A stretch of DNA of 17,258 nucleotides from positions 1 through 17,258 of the forward strand of contig JAZSOS010000015.1 in the NCBI GenBank assembly GCA_045537045.1. The letters run 5' to 3'. Position numbers and translations under genes: made by a program. The notes under the pieces were generated by a model. It made no database searches. It saw only the letters and a program-made list of their open reading frames with translations, and was not told where the DNA came from. This document shows, in pieces, positions 1 to 7,011 of this stretch. Position 1 is the stretch's first letter. The number at the start of each line of letters is the position of its first letter. Source of the DNA: SIG480 sp045537045. GTDB taxonomy: Bacteria; Bacillota; Clostridia; Oscillospirales; JAAYXM01.

Positions 1-236
1 CTGAGGCGCTCCAAATGGGAAATTGGCGTAGGACGGCCCTGAAATTCCTTACGAATGCGGCGCAGTTCCGCAATAAACTTCCGGGACTGGGCAATAGAGA
101 AATACGCTTCCGTGATCTCTGCCATAGCCGCACGAAGCTCATCGGAAATATAGCAGCCACCGTAACGGCCGAAGAAGCCGTTTTCATCGGGGTAATTGTT
201 AAAATAGGTTTCAAAATTCACTCCGTTTAAATTCAT
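1..236 (-). CDS. trpB: Tryptophan synthase beta chain, N-terminal part (runs off the window)
   Basis: Tryptophan synthase beta is a cytoplasmic PLP enzyme that makes L-tryptophan from indole and serine. Only about 78 N-terminal codons are visible. The translation shows the family's opening features: the glycine-rich FGRYGG near residues 22-27, an amphipathic helix with SRKFIAELRRI, and EFQGRPTPI, which matches the conserved start of the TrpB fold. The PLP lysine lies outside the window. The ATG at 236-234 is preceded by GGAGG (complement of 245-249) with 8-nt spacing. A Trp-specific T-box leader immediately upstream supports the call independently. No other trp gene lies upstream, so this copy looks like a stand-alone trpB controlled by tRNA-Trp charging. 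The N-terminus resembles the divergent TrpB variants of Clostridia more than the E. coli enzyme; that comparison is from memory. Confidence 0.85.
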   Translation of the reverse strand, partial: MNLNGVNFETYFNNYPDENGFFGRYGGCYISDELRAAMAEITEAYFSIAQSRKFIAELRRIRKEFQGRPTPISHLERL

Positions 237-261
237 AACTAAAACCTCCATTAAATTAGAC

Positions 262-296
262 AAAAACGTCCTTGACAGAAATTTCTGTCAAGGACG
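262..296 (-). terminator. T-box attenuator terminator
   Basis: Positions 267-296 form a perfect 30-nt palindrome (13-bp stem with AATT at the tip), followed on the minus strand by TTTTTG (complement of 261-266). Its 5' arm starts with CGTCCTT, the same bases needed for the T-box antiterminator, so the two folds exclude each other. Confidence 0.93.
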
Positions 297-520
297 AATA
301 AATCAATATCCGCGGTGCCACCTTGATTCACCTTAAAAACGGTGCGCTTTGCGAAGTACCATCATACTCCTACCCTTAACGCGGGAAAACGTCAGTGCAT
401 TTGACACTGCCCTCGGCAGTCCATATTACCCGGCAATCTTTGCGGAACTCACACCGTAATCCGCTCGCTTGGAAAGATAAACTCCGGTTTTTTTCTGCCT
501 CAACGGTTTTATGCTTAATT
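262..520 (-). promoter_or_regulatory. T-box riboswitch leader, tryptophan specific
   Basis: This is a transcription-attenuating T-box leader read on the minus strand. Stem I closes with GGCAG (complement of 495-499) pairing with CTGCC (complement of 415-419); above the internal loop ACCGG (484-488) pairs with CCGGGT (428-433). The 3' side of the internal loop places UGG (complement of 421-423) followed by A just before the basal helix, the canonical specifier position, so it reads tRNA-Trp. The T-box sequence AAGGTGGCACCGCGG is the complement of 310-324. In the antiterminator AAGG pairs with CCTT and GCG with CGT across a TGGCACC bulge. The competing terminator lies at 262-296. Uncharged tRNA-Trp should favour the antiterminator and turn on trpB. 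The 5' end is estimated from the promoter. Confidence 0.95.
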
Positions 521-526
521 GTTTGT

Positions 527-555
527 ATTATACGCCATTTACTGCGGGTTGTCAA
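527..555 (-). promoter_or_regulatory. Consensus SigA-type promoter of the trpB T-box transcript
   Basis: On the minus strand TTGACA (complement of 550-555) and TATAAT (complement of 527-532) are separated by exactly 17 nt. Both hexamers match the vegetative consensus perfectly, which fits a leader that is always transcribed and regulated by attenuation instead of initiation. Confidence 0.92.
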
Positions 556-673
556 GTATTTTTTATAAAAAAGTATTCGCATTTCTTTATCCTAATAAGC
601 TCAAGCTTTTTCATATTCTGACTTCGCGCTTCATATAGTTAAGTGTGATTTTTCAAGGGTATGGTGATTTTTT

Positions 674-1477
674 ATGGTTATTCGTATTAACAAACGTACG
701 GTTGCAATTTTTCTGGCTGCAGTTCTTGTTTTCTGTGCACTCCCCTACTTCCCGCAGACGCAAAGTGCACCTGTTGCGGGAAATACAACAGGTGACTGGG
801 GATTGAGCTTTCAGACTCCCGGCAAAACTCCGGTAACAAACGTAACGCGTGAATATCTCCTTCCGTATGACGCGTACTTTGTCGGCGATGAAAATGAAAA
901 AGTTATATACCTAACCTTTGATGCAGGATATGAAAACGGGAATATGCCAAAAATTCTGGAAGCTCTGAAAAAACACAACGCGCAAGCAGTTTTTTTCCTT
1001 GTAGGCAACTTTTTTGACCGCGAGCCGGAGCTTGTGCGACAGATGGTGGGTGACGGACACATAATTGGAAACCACACGCGTTCTCATCCCGATATGTCAA
1101 AAATTTCCGACAAAGAAAGCTTTGAGAACGAGCTTTCCGCGCTTTCCGACAAGTACCGCGAAATCATCGGCGAAGATATGCCGAAGCTATACCGTCCGCC
1201 CCAGGGTAAATTTTCGGAAACAAATCTCCGTCATGCAAAAGAGCTTGGGTATAAAACCGTGTTCTGGAGCCTTGCATACGCCGACTGGGACAACAATAAG
1301 CAACCCTCGCGCGAGAGCGCACTGAAAACCCTTTGCGAGCGCATACATCCGGGCGCTGTTGTCCTCCTGCACAGCACATCAAAGACAAACGGAGAAATCC
1401 TTGATGAACTTCTTACAAAGTGGGAGGAAATGGGATATACCTTCGGCAAGATTGAAGACCTAACGGGAAATCAATAA
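674..1477 (+). CDS. pdaA: PdaA-like polysaccharide (muramic acid) deacetylase
   Basis: A 267-aa carbohydrate esterase 4 (NodB) protein. Residues about 9-26 are a hydrophobic segment after a basic N-terminus, so it is secreted or membrane anchored. In order: TFDAGYENGN (81-90, motif 1, catalytic Asp83), GNHTRSH (metal ligands His134 and His138), YRPPQGKFS (Arg174, motif 3), FWSLAYADWD (motif 4) and LLHS (His233, motif 5). The YENG after motif 1 and the order HPGAVVLLHS are typical of PdaA, the delta-lactam-biosynthetic deacetylase that removes N-acetyl from muramic acid in spore cortex. The usual TFDDG is TFDAG here; B. subtilis PdaA also departs at this Asp (TFDNG). The ATG at 674 follows GGTGA by 6 nt. 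It stands alone and is convergent with the next gene. Family confidence is high; the cortex role is inferred from the PdaA resemblance. Confidence 0.87.
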   Translation: MVIRINKRTVAIFLAAVLVFCALPYFPQTQSAPVAGNTTGDWGLSFQTPGKTPVTNVTREYLLPYDAYFVGDENEKVIYLTFDAGYENGNMPKILEALKKHNAQAVFFLVGNFFDREPELVRQMVGDGHIIGNHTRSHPDMSKISDKESFENELSALSDKYREIIGEDMPKLYRPPQGKFSETNLRHAKELGYKTVFWSLAYADWDNNKQPSRESALKTLCERIHPGAVVLLHSTSKTNGEILDELLTKWEEMGYTFGKIEDLTGNQ

Positions 1478-1526
1478 ATAAGAAAGTACCGCAAAAAGCA
1501 AGGCTTTTTGCGGTACTTTCTTATTT
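1476..1526. terminator. Bidirectional terminator shared by two convergent genes
   Basis: Two perfect 24-nt arms (1476-1499 and 1503-1526) surround a 3-nt loop. The outer part of the stem is A/T rich, providing U-rich tails on both strands. The arms overlap the TAA of the deacetylase (1475-1477) and the TAA of the minus-strand PHP gene (1521-1523). Confidence 0.88.
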
Positions 1527-2594
1527 ATTCTCACGCCGGATAAGCTCCCACGTGCTGTCAATCAGATTTGCAAACTGTGCATCGCGCATTTTCTCAATGC
1601 GGAAGCTCTGACGCGGGGAGTTTACATCCTCGCCGCTTATCTGCATAAGTCCATATCTTTCACAGAGACCTCGAAGTCGGGTAAGCTGCTCATCCGTATT
1701 TCTTGTGGGCATATATGTTATTGCGGGAACACCATACCCTGCAAGACATTCCACAAGTTCATCAAGATACGCATCCTCGAATGTCTGCGCGCGCTTGTCA
1801 CCTGTAACCGATGCCGTAACATCGCCAAGATAAGCATATGCGCAAATTGCGCCCACGCGCTTTGCAAGACCGCAGAACTCCGAAAGGCTCGGGCATTCGT
1901 CATCAGCGTCGATGTACACCTTGGGGATACACTCTTTTTTAAGACTTCCGACAAGATCGTAAATCTCAAACATATCATCACTGTCTGAAAGCTTTTTTGC
2001 AAGCGCATACATAAGGTGTCGCTCGGTAACACTACCCCCGTCAGAGAACTTTGAAAGCGGAAGCACGTCGCGGTCAAAATCAAGGGATATGCCCTGCGGT
2101 GCATACAGCTCGTTTATCTTTGCAACCATCTTACGGTTGCGCTCGTTTCTCTTTTCACGTAGCGGCGCAAAAAATGCCTGAACCTCGTCTATCTTATCAT
2201 GCGGAACGGCGTGGATAACCATATAAGACACGCCAATCTGGTCTGGGTTGTTTGTTCTTGCGTTTTCAAACGGAGTTCCGCGCATGGAAACGCGAGCCTC
2301 AATTCCAACGGTTGTGGGAATACCGACAATCTTTCCCGCCTCGGTAAACTCACGCGCGCCGCCGATGCTGTCATGGTCTACTATTCCGCAGGTCACAAGA
2401 CCTTCGGCTCTGGCGGCGTAAACCGCAGCGGCCGGGCTGTACGGTGAGAAAGAATAAAACGTGTGGATGTGGTTGTTTATCATCCGCTCATCCACCGGCG
2501 GAAAATCTGCATTTTCTACCTCTGCACGGAGATTTTCAAGGCGTTCCGCCTCATCTTCTGCGTTGAGCTTATTTAAAACGTTAATATCAATCAT
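1521..2594 (-). CDS. PHP-domain metal-dependent phosphoesterase, substrate unknown
   Basis: A 357-aa protein of the polymerase-and-histidinol-phosphatase superfamily. Metal-binding motifs are visible in order: NNHIHTFYS (His42, His44), GIVDHDSIGG (Asp73-His74-Asp75), VGIEARV (Glu99), the histidines of VIHAVPH (128 and 132) and near the C-terminus ISGEDVNSP (Asp323). This is the layout of free-standing PHP phosphoesterases such as histidinol phosphatase relatives, though no close homologue is recognised. The start at 2594 was chosen over an upstream in-frame ATG (2657) because AAGGAG sits 6 nt before it and the longer start would lie inside the SDR gene. Only 10 nt separate it from the SDR stop, and its Shine-Dalgarno overlaps that stop, so the two are almost certainly co-transcribed and perhaps translationally coupled. 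I infer a phosphorylated sugar or polyol as substrate; this is unproven. Confidence 0.8.
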   Translation of the reverse strand: MIDINVLNKLNAEDEAERLENLRAEVENADFPPVDERMINNHIHTFYSFSPYSPAAAVYAARAEGLVTCGIVDHDSIGGAREFTEAGKIVGIPTTVGIEARVSMRGTPFENARTNNPDQIGVSYMVIHAVPHDKIDEVQAFFAPLREKRNERNRKMVAKINELYAPQGISLDFDRDVLPLSKFSDGGSVTERHLMYALAKKLSDSDDMFEIYDLVGSLKKECIPKVYIDADDECPSLSEFCGLAKRVGAICAYAYLGDVTASVTGDKRAQTFEDAYLDELVECLAGYGVPAITYMPTRNTDEQLTRLRGLCERYGLMQISGEDVNSPRQSFRIEKMRDAQFANLIDSTWELIRRENK

Positions 2595-2604
2595 AGCGGA
2601 CTCC

Positions 2605-3480
2605 TTAGTGAAGCATATTCTGTCCACCCGTAACAGGGATTGCCTGACCTGTCTCAAAGGTCTGCTCTACGGCATACATAATTGCCTTTGTAACGTCCGA
2701 CGGCAGGCATCCGCGCTGAATGAGAGATTTTGAAAGATAAAACTTCTTAACATCCTCAATAGTCTTAGCTCCCGGAACCTTGCCCGCGTTGAGATACTGA
2801 ACGAAGAGACCGCGCTCGGGATCGCTCCAGAGCGGACCGTCGTAGTAGTTTCCGGGGCAGATTGCATTTACCTTTACGTTTACCGGTGCAAGCTCCATTG
2901 CAAAGCTCTGAACAAGACCGATACCACCGAACTTTCCGCCGGCGTATGCAAAGTTCTTGTTGCTTCCTGAAAGTCCGGACTTTGAATTTATCTGGATGAT
3001 ATCACCCATCCATGTGTTGTCTGCTTCAAACTGAGCACGCATGATTACGGATGCGTACTTCACGCATGCAAAGAATGCGGTATAGTTAATTTTGGTAACA
3101 AAATTGAAATCTGAAAGCTCCATTTCCGTAAGAGAGCCTGCCTTAAGCACGCCAGCGTTGGAAACAAGAAGGTCAAGACCGCCGAAGTGCTCAACAGTCT
3201 TTGCAACCATATCCGCAACGCTTTCCTCATTGGAAACATCCACCTTAACGGCGTAAGCCCGCTCGCCAAGACTTTCCGCAACTGTAGCTGCAAGAGCATC
3301 GTTAAGATCAGCAATAACAACGCTTGCGCCCTCTGCATAGAGAATTTCAGCAATACCCTTGCCAAAGCCCTGAGCACTGCCCGTTACAATTGCAATCTTG
3401 CCGGAAAGGCGTCCCGGAGCCATATCTCTTTTATTTACGTTTTCTGCGGCGATTTTCGCCCATTTGGTCATATCCTTCAT
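2605..3480 (-). CDS. Short-chain dehydrogenase/reductase, sorbitol-6-phosphate dehydrogenase-like
   Basis: A 291-aa classical SDR, cytoplasmic and NAD(P)-dependent. The Rossmann signature TGSAQGFGKGI is at 33-43, Asp58 ends beta-2 (favours NAD), SNAG is at 107-110, and the catalytic set is Ser166/Ser168, Tyr179 and Lys183 (YAGGK). The block QINSKSG plus KFGGIGL and the C-terminal TGGQ recall E. coli SrlD (sorbitol-6-phosphate 2-dehydrogenase) and the dehydrogenase domain of rhamnulose-phosphate aldolase fusions. About 25 extra N-terminal residues precede the Rossmann fold. The ATG at 3480 has AGGAGG 10 nt upstream; an in-frame ATG nine bases later is a less likely start. First gene of an operon with the PHP protein, behind its own promoter. 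A sugar-phosphate or polyol-phosphate substrate is inferred from the family resemblance. Confidence 0.83.
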   Translation of the reverse strand: MKDMTKWAKIAAENVNKRDMAPGRLSGKIAIVTGSAQGFGKGIAEILYAEGASVVIADLNDALAATVAESLGERAYAVKVDVSNEESVADMVAKTVEHFGGLDLLVSNAGVLKAGSLTEMELSDFNFVTKINYTAFFACVKYASVIMRAQFEADNTWMGDIIQINSKSGLSGSNKNFAYAGGKFGGIGLVQSFAMELAPVNVKVNAICPGNYYDGPLWSDPERGLFVQYLNAGKVPGAKTIEDVKKFYLSKSLIQRGCLPSDVTKAIMYAVEQTFETGQAIPVTGGQNMLH

Positions 3481-3512
3481 ATGTAAAATACCTCCTACCT
3501 ATTATCCATATA

Positions 3513-3541
3513 ATAATATCACCAAACGTAAAATATTTCAA
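3513..3541 (-). promoter_or_regulatory. Probable SigA promoter of the SDR-PHP operon
   Basis: On the minus strand TTGAAA (complement of 3536-3541) and TATTAT (complement of 3513-3518) are 17 nt apart, ending about 30 nt before the SDR start codon. An AGGAGG Shine-Dalgarno follows at the complement of 3491-3496. Confidence 0.7.
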
Positions 3542-3579
3542 CTATATTTTTCCTCTTTTTTTGACTTATCTTCACAAAA

Positions 3580-4470
3580 TTATGTTGGATTTATCACTAT
3601 CGCAACAGCGGCAAGAAGAAGCGCCGCAACAGAAGACGCGCTTTGCTTTTCGCGGAAGATAAGAGCGGACACAATTCCTGCTCCCAAAAGCGTAAGCGCG
3701 CTGTTGAGCACGGAAAAGGTGGATGCCGCCATCTCGGCAAGGATTATCACCTGCAAAACGGAGGCAATGTTGGCAAGTGCCGTTTTTGACACTATATTAA
3801 GAGTCTGAAGCGGAGTGTACGCACGTAAAACCCTGCCCGAAAAGCCTTTTTCACGGCTTTTAATACCCATTGTGGCAAGGACAGCAATGCATATAACTAC
3901 TATTGCGGCGTTTGTAAGGAAAAACATTGATTCCGAATCGCATACGCGCTCATCAAGCGCGTAAAGCTTAAGCAGAATTACCGAAAGTCCGCTTAGCACA
4001 AACATAAGCGCACACACTGCAACTGCACTTGCAGAAAATACTTTTTTCTCACCCTTTTCCCCTGCAAAAGGCAATACCGCCGCAATTGTTATAAGTAAAG
4101 ATGATACGGCAAGCCGTAATGTCAGCGCCTCACCGAACTTTATTATACCGAAAACCGACGGCAAAAGTACACCCCCCGCCATCGTCATAAGCATTACAAC
4201 GGAAACCGGTGCACGCGAAAACGCAAAAATCTGTGTAGACAGGTTTACGCATATGATAAGTGCATACACAACTGCATACATGACCGTTGCTATATTCATA
4301 TTAATTTTAAAACCTGCGCTCACCCAGAAAAAGGCGCACGCAAAAGCAGCGTTTATGAGGTTGTATACAAGCATATGGAAAATTCCCGGCGGGGTTGTTT
4401 TCTGAAAGAGCTTTGTAAGCACGGTATTACCCGTCATAAGCAGTGCAGAAACAAACAAAAGTAAATACAT
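3580..4470 (-). CDS. DMT-superfamily (EamA-like) membrane transporter
   Basis: A 296-aa polytopic membrane protein with about ten hydrophobic segments arranged as two five-helix halves, with a polar loop (GEKGEKK, around residue 135) near the middle. This is the size and layout of EamA/RhaT-type drug/metabolite transporters, which move small metabolites such as sugars, amino acids or nucleotide derivatives across the inner membrane. The N-terminal half has TGNTVLTKLF and NLINAAFA, and the second half ends with a helix rich in Ala, Leu and Val. AGGAGG lies 9 nt before the ATG at 4470. It is divergent from the AraC-type regulator and the fucosidase gene and lies upstream of the SDR-PHP operon on the same strand, so it may carry a related sugar; the substrate cannot be read from sequence. 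Confidence 0.78.
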   Translation of the reverse strand: MYLLLFVSALLMTGNTVLTKLFQKTTPPGIFHMLVYNLINAAFACAFFWVSAGFKINMNIATVMYAVVYALIICVNLSTQIFAFSRAPVSVVMLMTMAGGVLLPSVFGIIKFGEALTLRLAVSSLLITIAAVLPFAGEKGEKKVFSASAVAVCALMFVLSGLSVILLKLYALDERVCDSESMFFLTNAAIVVICIAVLATMGIKSREKGFSGRVLRAYTPLQTLNIVSKTALANIASVLQVIILAEMAASTFSVLNSALTLLGAGIVSALIFREKQSASSVAALLLAAVAIVINPT

Positions 4471-4499
4471 TCTTTCATTCCTCCTGTTTTGAATTTTAA

Positions 4500-4532
4500 A
4501 TTATTTGTCCTTTACAATTCAAGACAAATAAT
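4500..4532. repeat. Inverted repeat in the transporter/AraC divergent promoter region (candidate operator)
   Basis: Arms ATTATTTGTC (4500-4509) and GACAAATAAT (4523-4532) are perfect 10-nt inverted repeats around a 13-nt spacer. The spacer holds the -35 of the AraC promoter and the right arm lies between -35 and -10. This placement suits an autoregulatory site; there is no U-tract, so it is not a terminator. Confidence 0.55.
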
Positions 4533-4539
4533 ATATAAT
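4511..4539 (+). promoter_or_regulatory. Probable promoter of the AraC-type regulator
   Basis: TTTACA (4511-4516) and TATAAT (4534-4539) are separated by 17 nt, 34 nt before the ATG at 4574. The flanking inverted repeat brackets the -35 element. A GGGAGAG Shine-Dalgarno lies at 4560-4566. A weaker minus-strand promoter for the transporter may overlap the same region. Confidence 0.68.
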
Positions 4540-4573
4540 CTTAGCAATTACGAATTAACGGGAGAGAAAATAT

Positions 4574-5354
4574 ATGACCGACGAGAACAGACTCATACTG
4601 TTTCGGGGACCTTTGGGACTTAAGTGCGCCCCTCATGTAAATTCCGAGCTTGAAATAATAGTTGTCACCCGCGGGCAGATCGACATTACCGTGGGCGATA
4701 CCGTTATGTCTGCAGAACGCGACGAAGCGGTTCTCATTCTCCCATACGAAACACACGCCTTCACTCCGCACAACGATGCTGAAGGGCGCGTATATATGTT
4801 CCACCCTTCCCTTACCGACGAGCTTTTCAACAAACGCAGTGCAAGCGAGCTTGCGTCAGGAAAGTTCAGCATTCCCCCGTTCCTTTCAGATTATCTCGGT
4901 TACGTAACACCGAACGCCGAAAAATCACCCGATGCAATATCCGCAAAGAGCCTGTTTTCCCTCTCATTGGAGAGTATCTTGCGGGTTGCAGCGTGAGCGT
5001 CTGCAACAATCCAAAAAAAGTTACGGTGCGCGAAATTTCTAAATATATCCACGCAAACCTCACGGAAAAAATAACGCAGAAAAGCGCCGCGGCAAGCCTT
5101 GGAATAAATCCCGCATCTCTTGGCGCAATTCTCCGCGAGTATACGGGGCTTTCATTTTGCGATTTTGTCAATAACATCCGTCTTGAAAAAGCGGTTTCGC
5201 TTCTGGGCGACTGTGATATTTCAATAACGGAAACCGCGTACCTAAGCGGATTCGGAAGTATACGCAACTTCAACAGAATTTTTACGACACACTCGGCATT
5301 ACTCCCACAGAGTATAAAAAGCAGAGAAAGTATTATTCGTCCTTTTCACAGTGA
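4574..5354 (+). pseudogene. AraC-family transcriptional regulator, apparently frameshifted twice
   Basis: The coding signal runs through three frames. Frame A (4574 to about 4993) gives a cupin-type sensor domain (HVNSELEIIVVTRG, then LPYETHAF) and ends at TGA 4994-4996. Frame B (about 4978 to 5283) gives the AraC double helix-turn-helix, with KVTVREISKYIH, AASLGINPASLGAI and ETAYLSGFGSIRNFNRIF. Frame C (5284-5354) supplies the family's usual C-terminus, TLGITPTEYKKQRKYY, ending at TGA 5352-5354. Restoring one base near 4977-4984 and one T in the run at 5279-5283 would give a continuous protein of about 260 aa, normal for the family. AraC proteins regulate sugar-use genes, and the fucosidase directly downstream is the obvious target. 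Either it is a recent pseudogene or the sequence has two single-base errors; the second gap is in a homopolymer. Alternatively a GTG at 4993 overlaps the TGA and could start a separate DNA-binding protein, but the C-terminal shift argues against two intact genes. Confidence 0.82.
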
Positions 5355-5410
5355 TTTGTCCGAAAAAAGAGAGCTTTTGTCTTGTCTTTTCCGTACCTTC
5401 CGTATATCAT
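5354..5410 (+). promoter_or_regulatory. Candidate fucosidase promoter with TTTGTC direct repeats
   Basis: TTTGTC occurs at 5355-5360 and again at 5376-5381, exactly 21 nt apart (two helical turns), directly upstream of a possible -35 TTGTCT (5382-5387) and, 17 nt further, -10 TATCAT (5405-5410). AraC-type activators commonly bind such direct repeats next to the -35. The same hexamer is in the inverted repeat at 4500-4532. The hexamers are imperfect and the promoter is tentative. The GH95 Shine-Dalgarno GGAGG follows at 5453-5457. Confidence 0.4.
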
Positions 5411-5465
5411 TTAGGTATAAGCCGAGAAGATATGAACGGCTTAATATTTTCGGAGGACTAAAGAT

Positions 5466-6998
5466 ATGCGAGAATACAAAATTTTTGATAATATCCCGAC
5501 AAAAGTCTGGGAAGACAGCTACCCCATCGGAAACGGGAGAATGGGCGCAACTGTTATGGGCCACACAGACGAAGAAGTTCTTTATCTTAACGAAGAAACC
5601 GTCTGGTCATCCGCACCTCCCGTAACCGCTAACCCCGATATGAGCGAAAAACTCAGTACCGTACGTCAGCTTTTCGTCGACGGCAGAGAGGCGGAGGGCG
5701 ACAAGCTTGCCAATGCATGGAGCACGGACTACCACACAAACATAAACCTTCAGGCAAACTACTGGCCGGCAGAGGTTGCAAACCTTTCCGACTGCCATAC
5801 CGCGCTCTTTGACTATATGAACGAATACCTCTTTGAGTCGGGAAAAGAAACTGCAAAAGTAGGTTATAAGGCACGCGGTTGCGTTGTCCACCACCTGAGC
5901 GATATTTACAAATTCACAACTCCTGCAGACGGACTCTGGGGTATATGGCCGCACGGCGCAAGCTGGCTTTCATACCATATGTGGGAGCATTATCTCTTCA
6001 CAAAGGACAAGGAGTTCCTAAAGAACGAGGCGTATGGCTTCCTTCGCGAGGCTGCTATCTTCTTTGTCGATACTATGGTTGAAAACAAGGAAGGATATCT
6101 CGTTTACGGTCCGTCCACAAGTCCCGAAAACCGCTATTGGGTAAAGGATGAAAACGGTGAGAACTACGCCTGCTACGTAACCCTCAGCTCGACAATGGAC
6201 GTCGGCATCATAGGCGGTCTCTTCCGCAATTTCTTAGATGCATCAAAGGTTCTCGGAATTTCCGATAGTACCGTCTCTGAAATCGAAAATGCATACAAGC
6301 GTCTCCCGCCATTCAAGGTATCAAGCTCAGGACGTATTCAGGAATGGACAGAAGACTATGAAGAAACAGAAAAGGGACATTTCCACATTTCTCACTCCTT
6401 CGCCCACTACCCGGATACGGCAATCGGCAAAGGAACGCCCGAGCTTCGCGAGGCAATCCGCAAGACCATATACGGCAGAATTTACGGAGGAAACAATGCA
6501 AGCGGATTCAGCGCTCTCAACATTGGCTGGAGTCTCGGCTGGATTATGGGACACCTTGCACGCCTTAATGAAGGAAATCTCCTTTACGATATGGTTATCA
6601 ATTTCCTTTGGAACTGCTCGAGTCCCAACCTTTGGGATATATCCGCAACATGCTGGCAGATAGACGGAAATATGTCATTCGTTTCCGGTGTTTGCGAAGC
6701 GCTGATTCAGAGCCACGAAGGTGTCATTTCGATCATTCCCGCACTTCCGGATGTATGGAAGGACGGTTCTTTCCGCGGACTTCGTGCACGCGGTGGCTAT
6801 GAGCTTGATATCGAGTGGAAGGACAGCGCAGTTTTGAACATCAGCATTCGTCCGGACTTTGCAGGAGAGGTAACTCTTGAGCTTCCCGCAACGCAGAAAC
6901 ACACGAGCTTTTGTGACGGTGATGGAAATGTTTATAATGCTACCGACGGAAAAATAACCTTGAATCTCACTTCTCCGGTTACACTTTTGGCAAAATAA
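5466..6998 (+). CDS. GH95 alpha-L-fucosidase-like protein with a large internal deletion
   Basis: Glycoside hydrolase family 95 enzymes release alpha-1,2-linked L-fucose (some L-galactose) by inversion. Residues 1-83 match the family N-terminus (SYPIGNGRMGA, LNEETVWSS, VRQLFVDGREAEGDKLAN), then the sequence jumps directly to the start of the catalytic (alpha/alpha)6 barrel, TNINLQANYWPAEV (91-104). Typical members are about 750-800 aa; this one is 510, so roughly 250 residues of the N-terminal beta-sandwich and linker are missing, in frame. Catalytic motifs remain: the NIN pair (Asn92, Asn94), STSPEN (Glu221, the best candidate acid by spacing), QEWTED (Glu293) and QIDGN (Asp400). The C-terminal beta domain looks complete. 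No signal peptide is seen, so it would be cytoplasmic. GGAGG is 8 nt before the ATG. It lies behind a damaged AraC gene. Whether the shortened protein folds is unknown; an assembly collapse is possible. Confidence 0.85.
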   Translation: MREYKIFDNIPTKVWEDSYPIGNGRMGATVMGHTDEEVLYLNEETVWSSAPPVTANPDMSEKLSTVRQLFVDGREAEGDKLANAWSTDYHTNINLQANYWPAEVANLSDCHTALFDYMNEYLFESGKETAKVGYKARGCVVHHLSDIYKFTTPADGLWGIWPHGASWLSYHMWEHYLFTKDKEFLKNEAYGFLREAAIFFVDTMVENKEGYLVYGPSTSPENRYWVKDENGENYACYVTLSSTMDVGIIGGLFRNFLDASKVLGISDSTVSEIENAYKRLPPFKVSSSGRIQEWTEDYEETEKGHFHISHSFAHYPDTAIGKGTPELREAIRKTIYGRIYGGNNASGFSALNIGWSLGWIMGHLARLNEGNLLYDMVINFLWNCSSPNLWDISATCWQIDGNMSFVSGVCEALIQSHEGVISIIPALPDVWKDGSFRGLRARGGYELDIEWKDSAVLNISIRPDFAGEVTLELPATQKHTSFCDGDGNVYNATDGKITLNLTSPVTLLAK

Positions 6999-7011
6999 AA
7001 CATAAAAAGAT

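Noticed and set aside
376..582. 68-aa minus-strand open frame
   Set aside because: It lies entirely within the T-box promoter and Stem I, starts upstream of the promoter -10 and has no homology; the RNA explains the sequence.
600..673. Forespore SigG promoter for pdaA
   Set aside because: A CATATAG at 632-638 resembles a -10, but no acceptable TGAATA-like -35 lies 17-18 nt upstream.
4993..5625. 210-aa frame starting GTG at 4993 as an independent regulator
   Set aside because: Its first part is the AraC HTH domain, but after about 5283 the frame leaves the family sequence and runs through the GH95 leader into the GH95 gene; it is better explained as a fragment of one frameshifted gene.
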